64,000 nucleotides of DNA from Dipteronia dyeriana (GCA_032871835.1 CM065296.1:17252001-17316000), one strand, 5' to 3'; counted from the first letter of the stretch, positions 21,501 through 33,987 are shown. The notes: generated by a model not told the origin, from the sequence alone. A program made the numbers and translations.

Positions 21501-22050
21501 GGAGGAGGAGACCACCAGGGAGAGGCAGACACTTGTCCTTGATCTCAACTTTATTTTTGTTGCCTGGAAGTGGGGGTGGGCACCCTGTTTTATCATGAAC
21601 CAAGCTTCATAATCTATACCTCATGTTTTTGTAGTCTGGAACCAGTGGATGTGATTCCTTGCTTGATCTGATGTAGCTCAAAGGAGGGGATGAGCTCCCT
21701 TGTCTTTTTGAATTATATCCTCTTTCTTCTTTTTATCTATATCTAATTTACCCTTACTCTGACTAACTCTGTGTATGTCTGACTGAAATAAAAATCTGGT
21801 AATTCTAGGAGGTTATAAATCCCACTAAGTGTAAAGGATCAGTATCGATTGAGTAATTGACATCTCTTCCAGGTACTTAGTAAGGTTGTTGACTTCGCAT
21901 CCCTTATGACCATACGACCTTCTGTTTACTTAACTCTTTGATCCCTTGAGGACTTTGCATTAACATTTTGAATGGTTCATGTAGTAGGACTTCGATGGGA
22001 TAGCATGTAATAAACGCTTATGTACTAGGGATCCTCTATTATTCGTTGTA
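21501..22050 (+). other. 3' flank of the G2 antisense gene
   Basis: No gene. GGGGGTGGGCACCC near 21572 and the following GAACCAG...GGGGATGAGCTCCC match the 3' flank of the antisense genes of G1, G3 and G5, so this is probably its 3' untranslated region and terminator. The S2 solo LTR interrupts it at 22056. Confidence 0.5.
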
Positions 22051-22055
22051 CCATG
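22051..22055. repeat. Left target-site duplication of S2 (CCATG)
   Basis: CCATG is repeated exactly at 24189-24193, directly outside the solo LTR. Confidence 0.88.
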
Positions 22056-22997
22056 TGTAAGTTCCATGGTTTTCGATTGGCTTATTTTGACTGACAAACC
22101 ACAATTGGGGATTAACATGTAATGGTAGTTTTGGTGATCTTTGTTCGTGACCAAGCTCACGCTTCGAAGGTATATCACTTGCTTAACTCTTTGAAGAGAT
22201 TTAGTTGCACACACACAATTCATGCATGTTTTGTTCACCATTCATTTATATTCCTTATTGCTTACATGTGTGCATCAATTACACATTGCATGCACACACT
22301 TACATGAATTTGTATTGACATGCATTTATTCGTTGTTACTCATGTGTGCATTCCTTCACAATGATACATGCACCTCATTTCTAGATTTAAGTGTGGTTTT
22401 ATATGGTGTACTTGTGTTGTGTCCATGCTTGCACAATAGTGTGCTTATCTTAGCATGTTAACTGACCATTTGAGAAGGTCTAATTCTTCTCTTGGTTTTG
22501 TTATATGGAGTAAGGTGTCTAGTTTCAAAAGAGTTGATTTCAATGATTTAAATGTTTGTCAAAACTGACCTTTGTGTGGTCTTGTGACCATATCTTTTTA
22601 TTAAATGCTTCAAAATGAGTTTTGAAAATTTTTGTCCAAACTAGACATTCATGCCTTTCCAACGGTATGTTATTTGTAATATTTCATGACCATTTGGATT
22701 GGTTTTTAAATCTCTAAATTGAGCACAAAAACAGGGCAACTCTGTAGTTGTCCGCTTCTGATCTTTGGTCACTTAAATGACCATAACATTTTCTACAGAC
22801 ATCCAAATCATGTTTTTTAAATTGGATTAGAAATTAGACTTCCATACATTTCCAACAGTATATTATATGAAAGTTTTGGATGTCGTTTGGTTATGTTTTG
22901 GTTCGCTTGAAGCTTGAATGGTTTTGCTGTTAGGCGTGTACCGCTGTCTATACTGCTTTTGGTGTACATGCCTAGCCATCAGTCTCTGGAGCGGTCA

Positions 22998-23037
22998 TGT
23001 CCAGCCATGCCATGCTATGTAAACCATGGCCTGGACA
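22998..23037 (+). promoter_or_regulatory. LTR hairpin of S2
   Basis: TGTCCAGCCATG (22998-23009) pairs with CATGGCCTGGACA (23025-23037) with one bulged base. It lies 82 bp before TATAAAT (23120-23126). The surrounding 22960-23070 is rich in further CATGG/CCATG half-sites. Confidence 0.65.
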
Positions 23038-23119
23038 CTTGCCTATACCATGGTATGCACAGTGGTCATGACAAGATGTTGTTTTCTAACTTCAAAACGA
23101 TGTCATTTCACTTGGGTAT

Positions 23120-23126
23120 TATAAAT
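23120..23126 (+). promoter_or_regulatory. TATA box of S2 LTR
   Basis: TATAAAT downstream of the hairpin and upstream of a GA repeat (about 23183-23195), in the position expected for the LTR promoter. Confidence 0.55.
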
Positions 23127-24188
23127 TCATCCTTAACTCATCTTCTTTATTTTAGTGACCCTCAAAACCATACCCTAGATTGAGAGAGAGAGAGAGTTTA
23201 TTGAGAGAGAAAGCTTCATTAAAGCTTGATTAACTCTCCAAACCTATCATCCTTCATGCATTATTATGCATCATCCAAGCATAGGTCTTCTCGTTTTCTT
23301 TGACTAGGTAAACTTTACATGCCATAGACTTCATTGTTTCATTACTATGTCATTTATACCTAGGTTTTAGTTTTTATTGCTAATTAAATGCATGTTCTTG
23401 TGTTTAATATCTTTTATAACATGCTTATGATGTTAGTTATTGGCTGAGAACATTGATTAGTGATAACTATCATTTCAGACGATTTTACCCTTCTAGCTAA
23501 ATCTCTATGCATTGCATTTAGATATTGTTTAGGTTTAATTGCTTGAATTTTTTAATTGCATTGATTATTCTTTGCCATGTTTCATGATAACTTTTGTTGA
23601 TTGTCTTTTATTTGATAACTAGATATTAGACTTTTATAGCTATATCTAGTTAGGTCTTCTTGCACTTGCATTTTGACATTGATATCTAAGAATTGCGTTT
23701 ATTGACATCATTGAATTCCTAGATAAGCATTTAGTGTAGCCTAGCACTACTTGCATGTTTGAATATTTCATCATATTCACTTAGGTTATTTTGACTCATC
23801 AATGAGGTTAAGTCTTGTGACTAATTGGTTAGTGCACAAGCATGTTGATCAAGAATCACTATTAAGGCCTTCTGGGTAGAGTGAAAAGGTTAGTAACTGG
23901 AGGGTGTGATGGAAGGTCAACATAGGTTGTAAACTTTCATTCAATCGTTGATTTGAGGATCAGATGTGTGTTGCACATATCAACCCATGGTTTTTCCTTG
24001 TTGAAGGTTTCCACATAAAAATCAAGTGCTATTTACTTTTTGTATTTTACACTTGATTGTTGTTTTGACTAGATTGGGGTTGTTTTTTTAATATTGAATT
24101 CTTAACGAAAAAGTGGTAATTATATTAATTAAAACCTGTTCACCCCCCCTCCTCTAGGTTAGAATTGACACACTTTTGAGGAATTTCA

Positions 24189-24905
24189 CCATGGTACCCC
24201 AGCGACGGTTTGGTTGAGGCACTCCTAGTCACTAACTTGAGTCCCCAGTGTGCGTTTGGCTCAATCGGGACCTTAGAACACAAAACAATTTGAATTATTT
24301 GGTGAAAAGAAATGTAGGAGTAGATAGGTTATTGGTACTAGGTTACTGAGGTACTTTAATCGAGATGGTCTTTGTGGGACCCTTTGTCGTACTAATTTCC
24401 CCTTCTTGGAGAATCTAGGTACCAAGTATCCCTATTCCTTGGGGTTATGGTACTTTGGTTGAACTGATCCAGGTGCCTCCAGCCCTTGTACGAGGGAGGT
24501 ACCATTTTATGGTGATCTCGATCTAGTAGGCAACTATGCACCTGGTATCAGAGATGGTGAAGGGGTGGCGTTCGGTCAAGGCTTCAGAGATGGTGAGGGG
24601 ACTTCCCCGACTGGTCTCTGGTCTCTAGTCTCGTGATCCAACAGGCTACTATTCTCTTATGTTGAAATCCTTCATGGCAGGGGAGGTGCCCGGCCAAGGC
24701 ATCAGGATGGCCATACAGCTTTCCCAGCTTAAGGCCATCATGGTGAATTTCCACTAGTGAAAGCATAAACAAAATGGAGATGCAGAAAAGACTTTGAGAA
24801 AACTAGCTGGAAATTTTATTAAGGGTGGAAATAGGTGTAAAGAAATGTTTAAAAGGCAATTAATTCTGACATTGGGGTAAAACAGAACTGCTTGGAGTTC
24901 CCTGC
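24189..24905 (-). other. 3' region of G2 between S2 and pol
   Basis: No gene. The left CCATG (24189-24193) is the second S2 target duplication. Around 24600-24740 the sequence keeps GGCCAAGGCATCAGGA and related words matching only the last, partial unit of the 99-bp arrays; no tandem array is present in this copy. Confidence 0.5.
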
Positions 24906-26130
24906 TTAAGGGTAGAACCTCTTTAGTTGATCTGCAATCTATGTATAGACGATGGGTCGTCCGTACATATCCTCGAGCTTTCAGGCACCACTCTGGACCA
25001 CTACCTTTATTAGTTAAGGATCTTCCTAATTTAGTACTAAGGCCTCATCTGATCAGATCCTGTTGTTCTAGGTCACCTTATGGAGTACTAAGTCTCTTTC
25101 TTTGAAGCACTAGCCTTTAACCCTCTTATTGAAGTACCTTGCAATCCGGCTCCGGTAGACTGCTACCCTCTCTACTGCTGTCCTGTTTCTCTGCTAGGAA
25201 GTCCAGTGTAGCTCTGAGTTTAGCTTTATTACTCTCCAGTTTGAAGTACTGGACCTAGAACGAGATCAGTTTGTGCTCGATGTGTAAAACCGTTTCTATC
25301 CCAAAAGCTTGGGAGTAAGGCGTTTCCCTTATTGTAGTCCTTTTGGTGGTCTGGTAGGCCAACAGTACCTCAGGTAACTCCTCTGCCCACTTACCCTTTT
25401 TTTATTGGAGCTTTTTCTTCAAGAGTTTCTTGATGGTAGCCTCTACTAAGCCATTGGTTTGAGGATGGGCTACTGAGGCAAAATGGAGGTTGATTCCCAA
25501 ATCTTCACAAAAACTTCGGAATCGAACACTGTCAAACTGCTTTTCGAGGTCGGTGATGATGGCGATCGGGGTACCAAACCTGTATACTACATTTGTCATA
25601 ACAAACCTTGTGGTGTTTTCTTCTATAATCTGGAACAATGGCCCCGTTTCTATCTAGCAAGTGGAGTAGTCAATTGCAACAATTAAGTGTCTGGCCTGAC
25701 CGAGAGCGTTAGGAAGTGGTTTGATCAAATCAATCCGCCAGAACGTGAACGTATATGGCGAGCTAATTAACAATAGGTGTTCTGAGGATGGTTCAAGCTT
25801 AAAGTCGTTTGGCAGTGTCTACATGACTGTACAAACGACTTCGCATCCTGGTGTATTGTTGGCCAGTATTATCCTATGTGAAGCACCTGGTATGCTAACG
25901 CTTCTCCACCGGCGTGACTTCTATAGTCCCCAGAGTGGACCTCTCTTAGTGTCTAGCTGTTATCATCGAGATGTAGGCACTGAAGTAATTGAAGAGATTT
26001 TCCTCGCCTGTAGAGGTACCCGTCTACTAGGCGATAACGAATAGAGATCCTTTTGACTTTGCAAGCCTGGTCGGGGTCCTCTAGAAGCTTTCTCTCTTGG
26101 AGGTAGGTGGCTATGAGGTCTATCCAGCAT
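24906..26130 (-). pseudogene. Integrase region of G2 pol
   Basis: The frame ends at a stop at 24906-24908. The best piece (25638-25402) holds the second catalytic Asp in IITDLEKQFD and Glu in QTNGLVEATIKK. N-terminal sequence LVDGYLYRRGKSLQLL (about 26040-25960) matches the start of the G1 and G5 integrases. Stops and frame changes lie between these pieces and in the C-terminal part. Confidence 0.82.
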
Positions 26131-27130
26131 GGAGATCGATCTACTAAACATATTTCTTTTCCCGTTGCTATGATGGATTGGGAGATCACCTGGAAGGGTA
26201 CTCCTTTGGGTAGAGCTTGCCCCCCATTGGCAGCTATCTTTGCTAAGACGTCTACCCTGTGATTCTGATGGCGTGGGATATGCTCTATCATAAATCCCTT
26301 GAGCTGGTTCTTGAGCAATTGGACTTGTTTGAGACAAACGGCCATGTTACCCCCTTAACCCAGTAGAGACCTCTGACCTGGTTGACGACGAGCTAGGAAT
26401 CACTCGTGACATGAAAGTAATCTACCCCGAGCTCGAGAGTTATCCTTATTTCTGCCATGAGGGCTTCGTACTCCGCCTTATTGTTTGTAGTCTTGAACTC
26501 AAACCTAAGGTTGTGGCAACATTCTGCTTTTTTTGCATCTATAGGGACAATACCTACCCCTCCCTCAGTCTATCTAGATGCCCTATCGGTGAAAAGGACC
26601 CAAGGAATGCAGCTGGTTTGCCAGTCATCAATACCCGGCCCTTTCTCTAAATTTTACCCCACTTTCAGGGGAGCATCGGAGTTGAGAGGTTCTAAGAATT
26701 CTGCCGCGAAGTCTGCTAGCGTCTGGGCTTTGATGGTGGTTCTAGACTTGTACTTCAAGTCGAACTAAGTGAGCTCGAAAGCCCAAAAGACTAACCTCCC
26801 AAACACATCTAGCATCTGTAAGAATTGACAAAGAGGTCGGTCAGTTGCCGTCGCTACAGTATGAGCCTGGAAGTAGGGGCGGAGCTTCCTCACTGAGGTC
26901 ATTAAGATGAAAGCAGGTTTTACGAGAAGGACGTAATTTTTCTCGAGCTTGGTTAATGCATGACTCAAATAGTAGATAGGTCGCTAGATCCTATCCCCAC
27001 ACTCTATAACCAATGCCCCATTTACAACCGTCTCGGATACTGCCAAATAAATCTGCACCTCATATTCGGGTTTCGGTTTGACCAGCAGTGGCTGACTAGA
27101 CAGATAGGTCTTAAGAGAATAAAAATCCTA
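26131..27130 (-). pseudogene. RNase H and archaeal-type RNase H of G2 pol
   Basis: RNase H (26968-26765) shows KLRPYFQAHTVATATDRPL followed by the tail of the domain. The archaeal-type domain follows at about 26650-26200 and ends with IEHIPRHQNHRVDVLAKIA, matching KIEQVPRQQN...LAKIA of G1. Frames are interrupted and no complete carboxylate set can be read in one frame. Confidence 0.78.
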
Positions 27131-27870
27131 CATATTGTTCTGGTCCCATTTCATATTCCTTCCCTATTTGATCACCTTGAAGAAAGGAAGACATTTATTC
27201 ATTGATCACGAGATGAAACGATTGAGCTCCTCCACCCGATCGATCAAGGCCTGAACCTACTTGAGCGAGGTTGGGGACTCCAGGTCTAGTATGGCTCCGA
27301 TCTTCTACGGGTTGGCCTATATACCCCACTCATAGACCATGAACCCAAGGAAAATTACTGCAGTTACCCTGAATGAACACTTGGTGGGGTTCAGCCGCAT
27401 TCAGTTATCCCTCAGAATTTGGAAGGTTATGTGAACGCGATTCTGGTGCTCTTCTACTACCTGAGACTTGGTAATCATGTCGTGAATTTATACCTTCATT
27501 CTTAAGGCCGAAAGCCATCACCTTGTAGTAGTAGAGGCCCTGCCTGGTGATGAAACTACTCTTGTCTTGGTATGCGGAGTGCATCATGATCTGGTTGTAC
27601 CACGAAAAACTGTCCATAAAGCTTAAGAGCTTGTTTTCTGTGGTAGAGTTCACTAACTTATTGATTTTGGGCAGGGGAAGACTCTCCTTCGGAAAGGCAC
27701 GGTTAAGGTCTGTGTAATCAATGAATATATGCCACTTCCTGTTTGCTTTAGTTACCATGACCACGTTCACGATCCAATCGAGGTATCGCGATTCCATAAT
27801 GAAATTGGCTTTTGTCAATTTATCAATCTCCAACTGTATAGCTACAATTCTCTCGGTGTTGAAGTGTAGC
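27131..27870 (-). pseudogene. Reverse transcriptase of G2 with internal deletion
   Basis: The open piece 27833-27405 has VTKANRKWHIFIDYTDLNRA, LLSFMDSFSWYNQI and YYKVMAFGLKNEG. Directly after that, about 50-60 bp that in G1 lead up to the catalytic box are missing, and what remains of YxDD reads with His in place of the first Asp in another frame. The enzyme is therefore dead by two separate lesions. Confidence 0.85.
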
Positions 27871-28700
27871 CTTTTTGCTTGACCGGCTTAAAGGTAGGGT
27901 CAACTGCCAACCTGTGAGCTTCCAAGGAGATGGGGATCCCTGGCATCTCGTAATGGCTCCAATAAAAAATGTCGTTGTATTCCTGGTTCCAAGGTAGTGC
28001 AAATTTTGACTACCCTGGATGTATCGTCTCCTCTGATTTGGATCTCTACCAACAAATCCATGGGGTGACCATTGGCCCATCCCCGGTTATCCTCTTCTTC
28101 ATCCGCATCTTGGAAGCCACTTTTTGATTCATGTGTTGTTTCTTCAGTAGTTCCCAGAACCTCGGGGTTTGTCTCTATACCACGACTACTTGAGCACATT
28201 GTTTTGCTAGTGCGGTAGGATTTGTAGATACCGTGTAGCACTTATAGGTGTCCTGCTAATCTCCTTTTAGCTCTCCCACCTCGTTCTCTACTGAAAACTT
28301 CAGGATGTCGTGGTAGATTGACAGTACCCCCTTGAAGACAAGAAACTTCCCAAAATGGCATTGTAGGCCGATGGGGTGTCGACCACAACGAAGTCAGTCA
28401 TTACATTCTGCTGCAGTGGTGCAGTTCCAATGTTTATTGGTAAAATCTTTGATCCCATTGGCGCAACTGAGTCTCCGGTGAAGCCATATAGGGGTAGTGC
28501 AACTATTGTAGCACCACTTTTTCAAGTTGAGCTTCTCTAAGGTGTCCTTGAATATGATGTTCACGCTGCTACCTGTGTCGATCAACATGCAGTAGACTAA
28601 ACAATTAGTGATCTGCACCATGACCACCATGGGATCATCATGCGACTAAACGATGTTGTATACATCAACTTCGGTGAAAATGATTTGAGCAGATTGGGAG
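27871..28700 (-). pseudogene. Protease region of G2
   Basis: CMLIDTGSSVNIIF in 28630-28394 is the aspartic protease active site, followed by KDTLEKLNLKKWCYNSCTTP nearly as in G1. The second half (about 28390-28280) has the VVDTPSAYNAILG-type signature in another frame. Downstream to 27871 is the linker to reverse transcriptase, with stops. Confidence 0.8.
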
Positions 28701-30472
28701 GTCCCACGGAGCCCTGATCGACCTTGAAAATTCCTTATCTTTCCTCGACTTGGGGTATCTTTCTAGCGTGGTTTTTTCTGGAGTTGTTAGAGGTTTTAAC
28801 CAAGGTGGAGCCACGACTGATAGTATGTATGACTTGGATTTGCTGCATCTGGTTCTTCTGCTCTCCTTTCCTTTTCTCAGCATGGTCCAGATCTCTGCAT
28901 GTGCCTCATTTCTTGTGTGGATGTTGTCACGGACCTACTGTAAGAACTCCACCGAGCAGCAACCTCTTACTAACGCCTCGATTAGGTTCCATAAACTAAA
29001 TCATTCTGAGGTGTTATACCCCACGTCATCATGGAAATCACAGTATTTGTACTGGTTCATTGTGTCAGTTAGTTACTTCATTGGAGCTGGCTTTCAGAGT
29101 AAGCCTTTATCTCGGAAAGTCAGGTAGATTGTCTCACCAGAACTGTTCAGGGGGAGGGGGGTGTAGTTGCTGTAACCTCTCTCGTAATGGGTCACGGGGG
29201 CTACTACCCTTGTAGAAGGCAAAGCTCGATGAGGGGTGCGCCTAGCTGGATACCAGCCCAGTAAGGTTAGAGAGGTGGCGGGTGGTATGTAGACTGGTTG
29301 GGAGGTCTTTTCTAGGCTTTCTTGACCAGTGTAGATTTGGGCGCCTCTTTCTTCTGGTGCTTAGCGGTCCTCATATCGTCGTGTTAGATTTTAGCCCTTA
29401 GCTGGTTATCTATCTCAATTCGCTCAAGGGCTTTGTCATAGGCCTCTTGATAAGTTTCTAGAGGGCGCTTGAGAAAAGACCGAAATAGTCTCATTTCCCG
29501 CAGGTCCCTGCAAAAGTTGGCCAATGTATTTTTCTCAGTGAAGACTCCTATCTGGATAATCTCTTTGTGGAACCTTTCCACTAAAGACCTGAGCGTTTCC
29601 CCACGCTTCTAAATCACATACTATAGATGGATTGGGTCTTTGAGTCGCTGTTTGACCTCTTGAAACTGGGAGCGGAAATCCCTAGATAATATGGTAAAGT
29701 TATTTACACTGCCTGCTGGTAGATTTCTGAACCAAGTCTTTGCATAATCAGTCAGCGTAGTCGTGAACATTACGCACATAGATGCTCTGGTCACATTCTG
29801 GACTTCTATCTACTGGATGTAGCTCTTTAGGTGGCACTGACGGTCCTTTGTTCCAGAAAAATTATCTGATGGCATATTAAAGTGTAGGGAAAGTTTTGCT
29901 TTCCTGATCCTTCGGGAGAAAGGGGCATTTATCTCGCCCAAGGAATCCTTTTGGTTCTCCTTATGCTTACTCCTCTTCAGCTCATGGATCTCCTTCTGTA
30001 TCTGTGCTAACTGATCCCGTAGGCACTTGTTTCCAATGTTCTTTTACTCTATCTCAGAGCTCTCATTGTTCGATCCTTTCGAAGAGATGGGATTCCCCCT
30101 GGTTGTTTTCATGATAAGGGTTTTCTCGGTGACTTCTTCTAATACCTCCTGCATCATCTCAAGTCTCCCTTTTGTCTAAAGCAGTAGTCCTAGTCCTCAA
30201 CCGGATGGGCTTCTCACGGACATTTGGTTCTACTGGTTAAGGGGTGATTCCCTCTGCAACAAGTCGTTATCGGACACTTTCGATGAAAGCCATAACGGCT
30301 GACCTAGAATGGCTTGGCCTATCATTAAGAGAGCTAGAGCTGGAGCTTGAGCGGTATTAACCGGTGTTAGAGTAGGATCCAGGTGTTTCGATCTCTTGCC
30401 TCTCATTCGAGCATTTTGCATGGAGACCATGGACTGGTACAGGATACCTTGAGTTGCCCATGGGAGGATCAA
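28701..30472 (-). pseudogene. gag of G2
   Basis: The N-terminal piece is open at 30472-30230. The capsid piece (29581-29384) has MERFHKEIIQIGVFTEKN and KRPLETYQEAYDKALERI. The knuckle near 29030 reads CDFHDDVGYN: the second His of the Tat-type knuckle is changed to Tyr. Many stops separate the parts. Gag would form the particle that packages element RNA. Confidence 0.78.
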
Positions 30473-30550
30473 AGCTTCATGGTATGGTTGTATCTACAAA
30501 ATAAAACTCAAACACATGATTTTTTTTAAAAAAAAAGGTGTGGAAGTTTC

Positions 30551-30569
30551 CACAGATGGCTCCAAAAAG
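30551..30569 (-). other. Primer-binding site region of G2
   Basis: On the minus strand CTTTTTGGAGCCATCTGTGG follows the LTR end directly. It resembles the TTGGCGCCATCTGTGG-like site of other Tat elements with changes; G3 has TTTCTGGCGTTGTCTGTGG at the same place. Confidence 0.55.
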
Positions 30570-31670
30570 TGTTAGCTGAAAATTCACTCTAGGTGAGGAA
30601 TTCCAGTTAACAACCTCAGACCCATGACCTCGGTGGATCGTAGTCGAGGTTAGGTACCATCAGTACCAGTTACACGTGTAAGTTCGATAGGAGAATGAAG
30701 ACAAATGAAATGGTGGAATAAAACATGGTTCTTTTTTATTATTAATGAATCAAAATACATACTCTAATACAACGAAATTAGACATTCGATCACTCTCTCT
30801 GTATTTCACTTAAACAAACGTAAAAGGCAAACACGTTTATGTCGATTAGTGGATATCCCCCCTTATCTATTTTCCTCTTATTTATATGTGAAGTCCAGGG
30901 TTTTCCCTTGGCAAGCAAGTCAAAGTTAAACTGATTGATCCTCCTTCCCCATTTGACGGGATTTTCTGTTTAACGCGATGATCCTGGAGATTATACGGAG
31001 AATATCTTGGTGGGAAAAAGGTGTTTGTTTCCTTTTTAAACTCTTCAATTATGATGGTGTACTCGTGGACCTTTTTCATATTGTTTGCGGATAATTCGAT
31101 ACTCTCTAATGGTTATGTGGTACCTCATAACATTGATCTGGTGTCATGGCTGGGTACCTCAGGGTACTAGTCTATTGATGGGGTGCCCTGAGGTACCACC
31201 CTGGGGAGGTAACGCTTGACCGATGGAGATGGTGAGGATGAGGAATCCTAAGGTACCACTCTGCTAGCGGGATACCTTAGAGTACCATTCTGGTGGTACG
31301 ACACTTGATTGGTTACTCTATTGAGGTACCATTTCGATGGTGAGGTGCTTGGTTGATCTTACTGGAGCCTTATGATTTTCTAGGAGCTTTACGGGCATCT
31401 TTCTTCCTGCTAGAAAGGTAGAATACATACCTCAATAGAAGTACAGATCGTTGTCGTGGTGTCCATGCACCAACTGGTGGGCCCGTGAAGGAGCAGGAAC
31501 GTCATCCTACTCTTACAATGATGTCGAGATCCCTGGGTCGTGCCGGACCTGGTACATCGAGGTAGGCCACTACACTTTGGGCCCACCTAGTGCTTTGAGG
31601 TGCTATCTACCGAGTTCTTTTTTTGGTAGAAAATTTCCTTATGAGCCCTTGCCATATTTGGCTATTAACA
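30570..31670 (-). repeat. 5' LTR of G2
   Basis: 1101 bp with TG...CA ends (TGTTAGCTGAAA at the left, GCTATTAACA at the right, plus-strand reading). TATAAATA on the minus strand at 30879-30886 is the promoter TATA box. It aligns with the truncated 3' LTR at 17700-18547. An AT-rich tract follows immediately on the right. Confidence 0.9.
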
Positions 31671-31694
31671 ATATATTATTATTATTATTATTAT
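31671..31694. repeat. (ATT)n microsatellite after G2 LTR
   Basis: ATAT followed by an ATT repeat. Its last five bases (31690-31694, ATTAT) match 33814-33818 beyond the solo LTR, so it is the left part of one AT-rich tract split by that LTR. Confidence 0.85.
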
Positions 31695-33813
31695 TGTTAA
31701 CCAAAAATTTACTCCTATTAACACCCTCGAGACCACTACCACGAAGGTGATGGTCGAGGTAGGTACCTCGTACCTTAGTGATCTTGTATGAATATGGAGG
31801 ATGATGTGGTAGGCAGGAGACAAGTCATTCCGCCCTTCAGGCTTCATGCCTATAGAGAAGATATGGGGAGGTCGAGGTTCCTTTGCTGGTGTAAAGGGGT
31901 TGATCCTAGTTCCTAGTCCCTGGCATTCAGTCTCCTCTCTAGGTGTTCGCGATCCAAATAACGAACAAAGAGGTAGGATTGGTGTTCATCGATGATATTG
32001 ATGTGTTCACGAAAGAGTAGACCACCAGGTAGCGATTCCTTGCCTCTAAGTGCTTTTGGTCGGGTTCATAACCCACCCTGGTGCCCAGAGCTCAGTCCTA
32101 GATCCTAATTTCTTCTTGTAGTTCTCCAACCTAAATAGTGAGTAAGAAGGGGGGCATGTATGGCTTCTGTGTGGGAACCCTGTCTGCTCTCGTAGGGAGG
32201 GTGCAAGAGAGCTCATCAACTTCTTTTAGATGGGTTTGGGTAGTTTCTCCCCATCTTGACATGCGACTTTGGCATGTAAATGGGAGGATAAGAGTGCTAG
32301 GTCAAACGGGTTAGGAATCTAGCTCATACATATACATACATGAATAATACAAGAGATAATAAGAGAAAGACAAGTCTTTTGTAGATGGAGGTGGACTGAC
32401 CAAGGGGGAAAAAGCATCATGAATGCTCACATGCTGAAAAACCCCGAGGTAGAATCTAGAGGATGCCGAAAGACCCTTCCTTGTATATATATATCAAACG
32501 ATGCTACAAGAAGCTTACAAATATGATAAAGTAGTACAACGTATTTGCTCCGGAGAGCTTAGAATAGTAATAGAAAATTAGCCAATTCCGATATGTTTCT
32601 GAAGAGGTAATACAAGTCATTGAGACGATACCACAATGATGATGTAGGGAGAACTTAGACGAAGTATGTAGACTGTAGTGAGACATTTCTGGTGAGAATT
32701 GTTATGTGTAGTTAGGCGTCGAATCAAGCATGTAATGGAGCCTTCTTGTTGGAGTCAAGATCAAATCGATTTATACATGTCATTAAGGTTGTTACCCTAG
32801 CGTGCAAGTTGAAAATCAATGGATTGACCTCCCTTCCTTGATAAACCGGATTTTCTATTGTAGTTGAACTTGAATAATCATTTATGGAGGATATATTGGA
32901 GGCAAAGGTGTTTGTTTCCTATTTGGACACTCTCATTAACGGTGGCCATTAAAAAGTTGACTAATCTTCCCTTAATGGCATTAATTATAACATTAATAGG
33001 TTTGACTACCTCCATTAATACTGTTGACCTCAATAATATGGTTGACTACCTCTATTAATACAATTTGAGCTCATTAATATGATTGACTATCTCAATTAAT
33101 ACGGTTTGACCTCATTAATTGGGTTGACTACCTCCATTAATACGGTTTGGCCTCCTTAATGGTATCGTAAATGTCATAAAAGTCAACCCTCTCTTCCTAC
33201 GCTGTTTGGAGGAGAACTTTGGTTTCGTTTGTCACTTTGGCGAGGTACTTTTTGGAGGTTACCTGAGGTGACGTTAGTGTCGAGGTACGCTCAAGTACCG
33301 ATCTTACTATATGAGACTTGATTTAACCATGTCGGGATTTACAGTGGATCTTGCCCTAATAGTGTTGGCGCTTTCTGGAGATGATGGGGCTTTACGGGCT
33401 TCTTCCTTTTCTGCTCGGACAAGTTGAGATTGTATCTCGACGAGGCAGAAGGGCATTTGCAGGACAAGTTTAGCACCCTGGAGGTCTCTTGGCGAAAGTA
33501 GAGATGGTAGCATGCTCTAGGAAAGTGTCGTGAGATACCTCGACATCGAGGAACCCAGGTCTTTCCACGTCGACCTAGCTTCGGGATTTTATCCTGGCAT
33601 AAGGAGCTTGACGCGGTCACGTCGGGCTTTCTTTGGTCAGCCTAGATGCTTGCAAGATGCTCAAATGGTATAGGAGGTCTCGCCTTGTTCCTGCAGGATC
33701 GCGTGGTAGCTCACTCTCGGGGACCTTGATATAAACCCGAATTTGGACCCTTGCATGAAGGATGGGAAGTGGAGAATTATCCTTTGGTCCCTAGCCAAAT
33801 TTGGCTATTCACA
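31695..33813 (-). mobile_element. Solo Tat LTR, long form
   Basis: 2119 bp with plus-strand ends TGTTAACCAAAAA and GGCTATTCACA and flanks ATTAT/ATTAT. The two ends and the block around 32770-32920 (TTTATA at 32770-32775, then a TTCCTTGATAAACCGGATTTTC stretch) match the G2 and G3 LTRs, but it is about twice as long, with an extra non-coding block at about 31880-32740. I see no gag or pol. The flanks lie in a simple repeat, so the target duplication is weaker evidence than for S1 or S2. Confidence 0.75.
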
Positions 33814-33987
33814 ATTATTATAATATATATATATATATATATTATAGTATATATATATATATATATTATACATAATATATACATTATATTTATTAAATAA
33901 TATATATGTATATATATACTATATAATATGTATATATATATTAATTTATACTTTTATATTTTATTATTATTATCCGAAATTCATATT
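33814..33987. repeat. AT-rich microsatellite tract
   Basis: Runs of (TA)n and ATT words between the solo LTR and the 3' LTR of G3. No coding content. It continues the tract at 31671-31694. Confidence 0.85.

Larger units (their letters stand above)
22056..24188 (+). mobile_element. S2: solo Sirevirus LTR
   Basis: The 2133-bp unit starts TGTAAGTTCC and ends GAATTTCA, with perfect CCATG flanks. Its order matches the S1 LTR: an early GATTGGCTTATTT...CCACAAT block, hairpin, TATA, CCTAGATAAGCAT, a TCAACCCATGGTTTTTCC block and a CACCCCCCCTCCTCTAGG end. No internal element sequence remains; recombination between two LTRs of one element normally leaves such a solo LTR with an intact target duplication. 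Confidence 0.9.
17700..31670 (-). mobile_element. G2: Tat-lineage Ty3/gypsy element
   Basis: Minus-strand element with 5' LTR at 30570-31670, a primer-binding site, degraded gag, protease, reverse transcriptase, RNase H, archaeal-type RNase H and integrase (to 24906), an antisense gene (18957-21500), and a left-truncated 3' LTR (17700-18547). S2, a solo Sirevirus LTR, is inserted at 22056-24188. It lacks the 99-bp array of G1, G3 and G5 and its pol is more diverged from them, so it is a separate subfamily, though the sequence just inside its 3' LTR is nearly the same as in G3. Confidence 0.88.

Noticed and set aside
22914..23183. 89-codon plus-strand open frame in S2
   Set aside because: It covers the hairpin and TATA region of a solo LTR and is not conserved in the related LTR fragment at 16862-17699.
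25953..26337. Second open frame of 124 codons overlapping G2 pol
   Set aside because: It is another frame of the archaeal-type RNase H/integrase region; only the first frame has family motifs.
28665..29127. Open frames on both strands in the G2 gag/protease region (28883-28665, 28750-29127)
   Set aside because: Neither matches gag or protease; the true frame is interrupted but recognisable by its motifs.
32864..33160. TTAATA/GGTTGACTACCTC repeats as a regulatory array
   Set aside because: The repeats are short, imperfect and irregular; they look like local slippage inside the solo Tat LTR.
33814..33987. AT-rich tract as an origin or matrix attachment region
   Set aside because: Composition alone does not support this; it is a simple repeat split by insertions.
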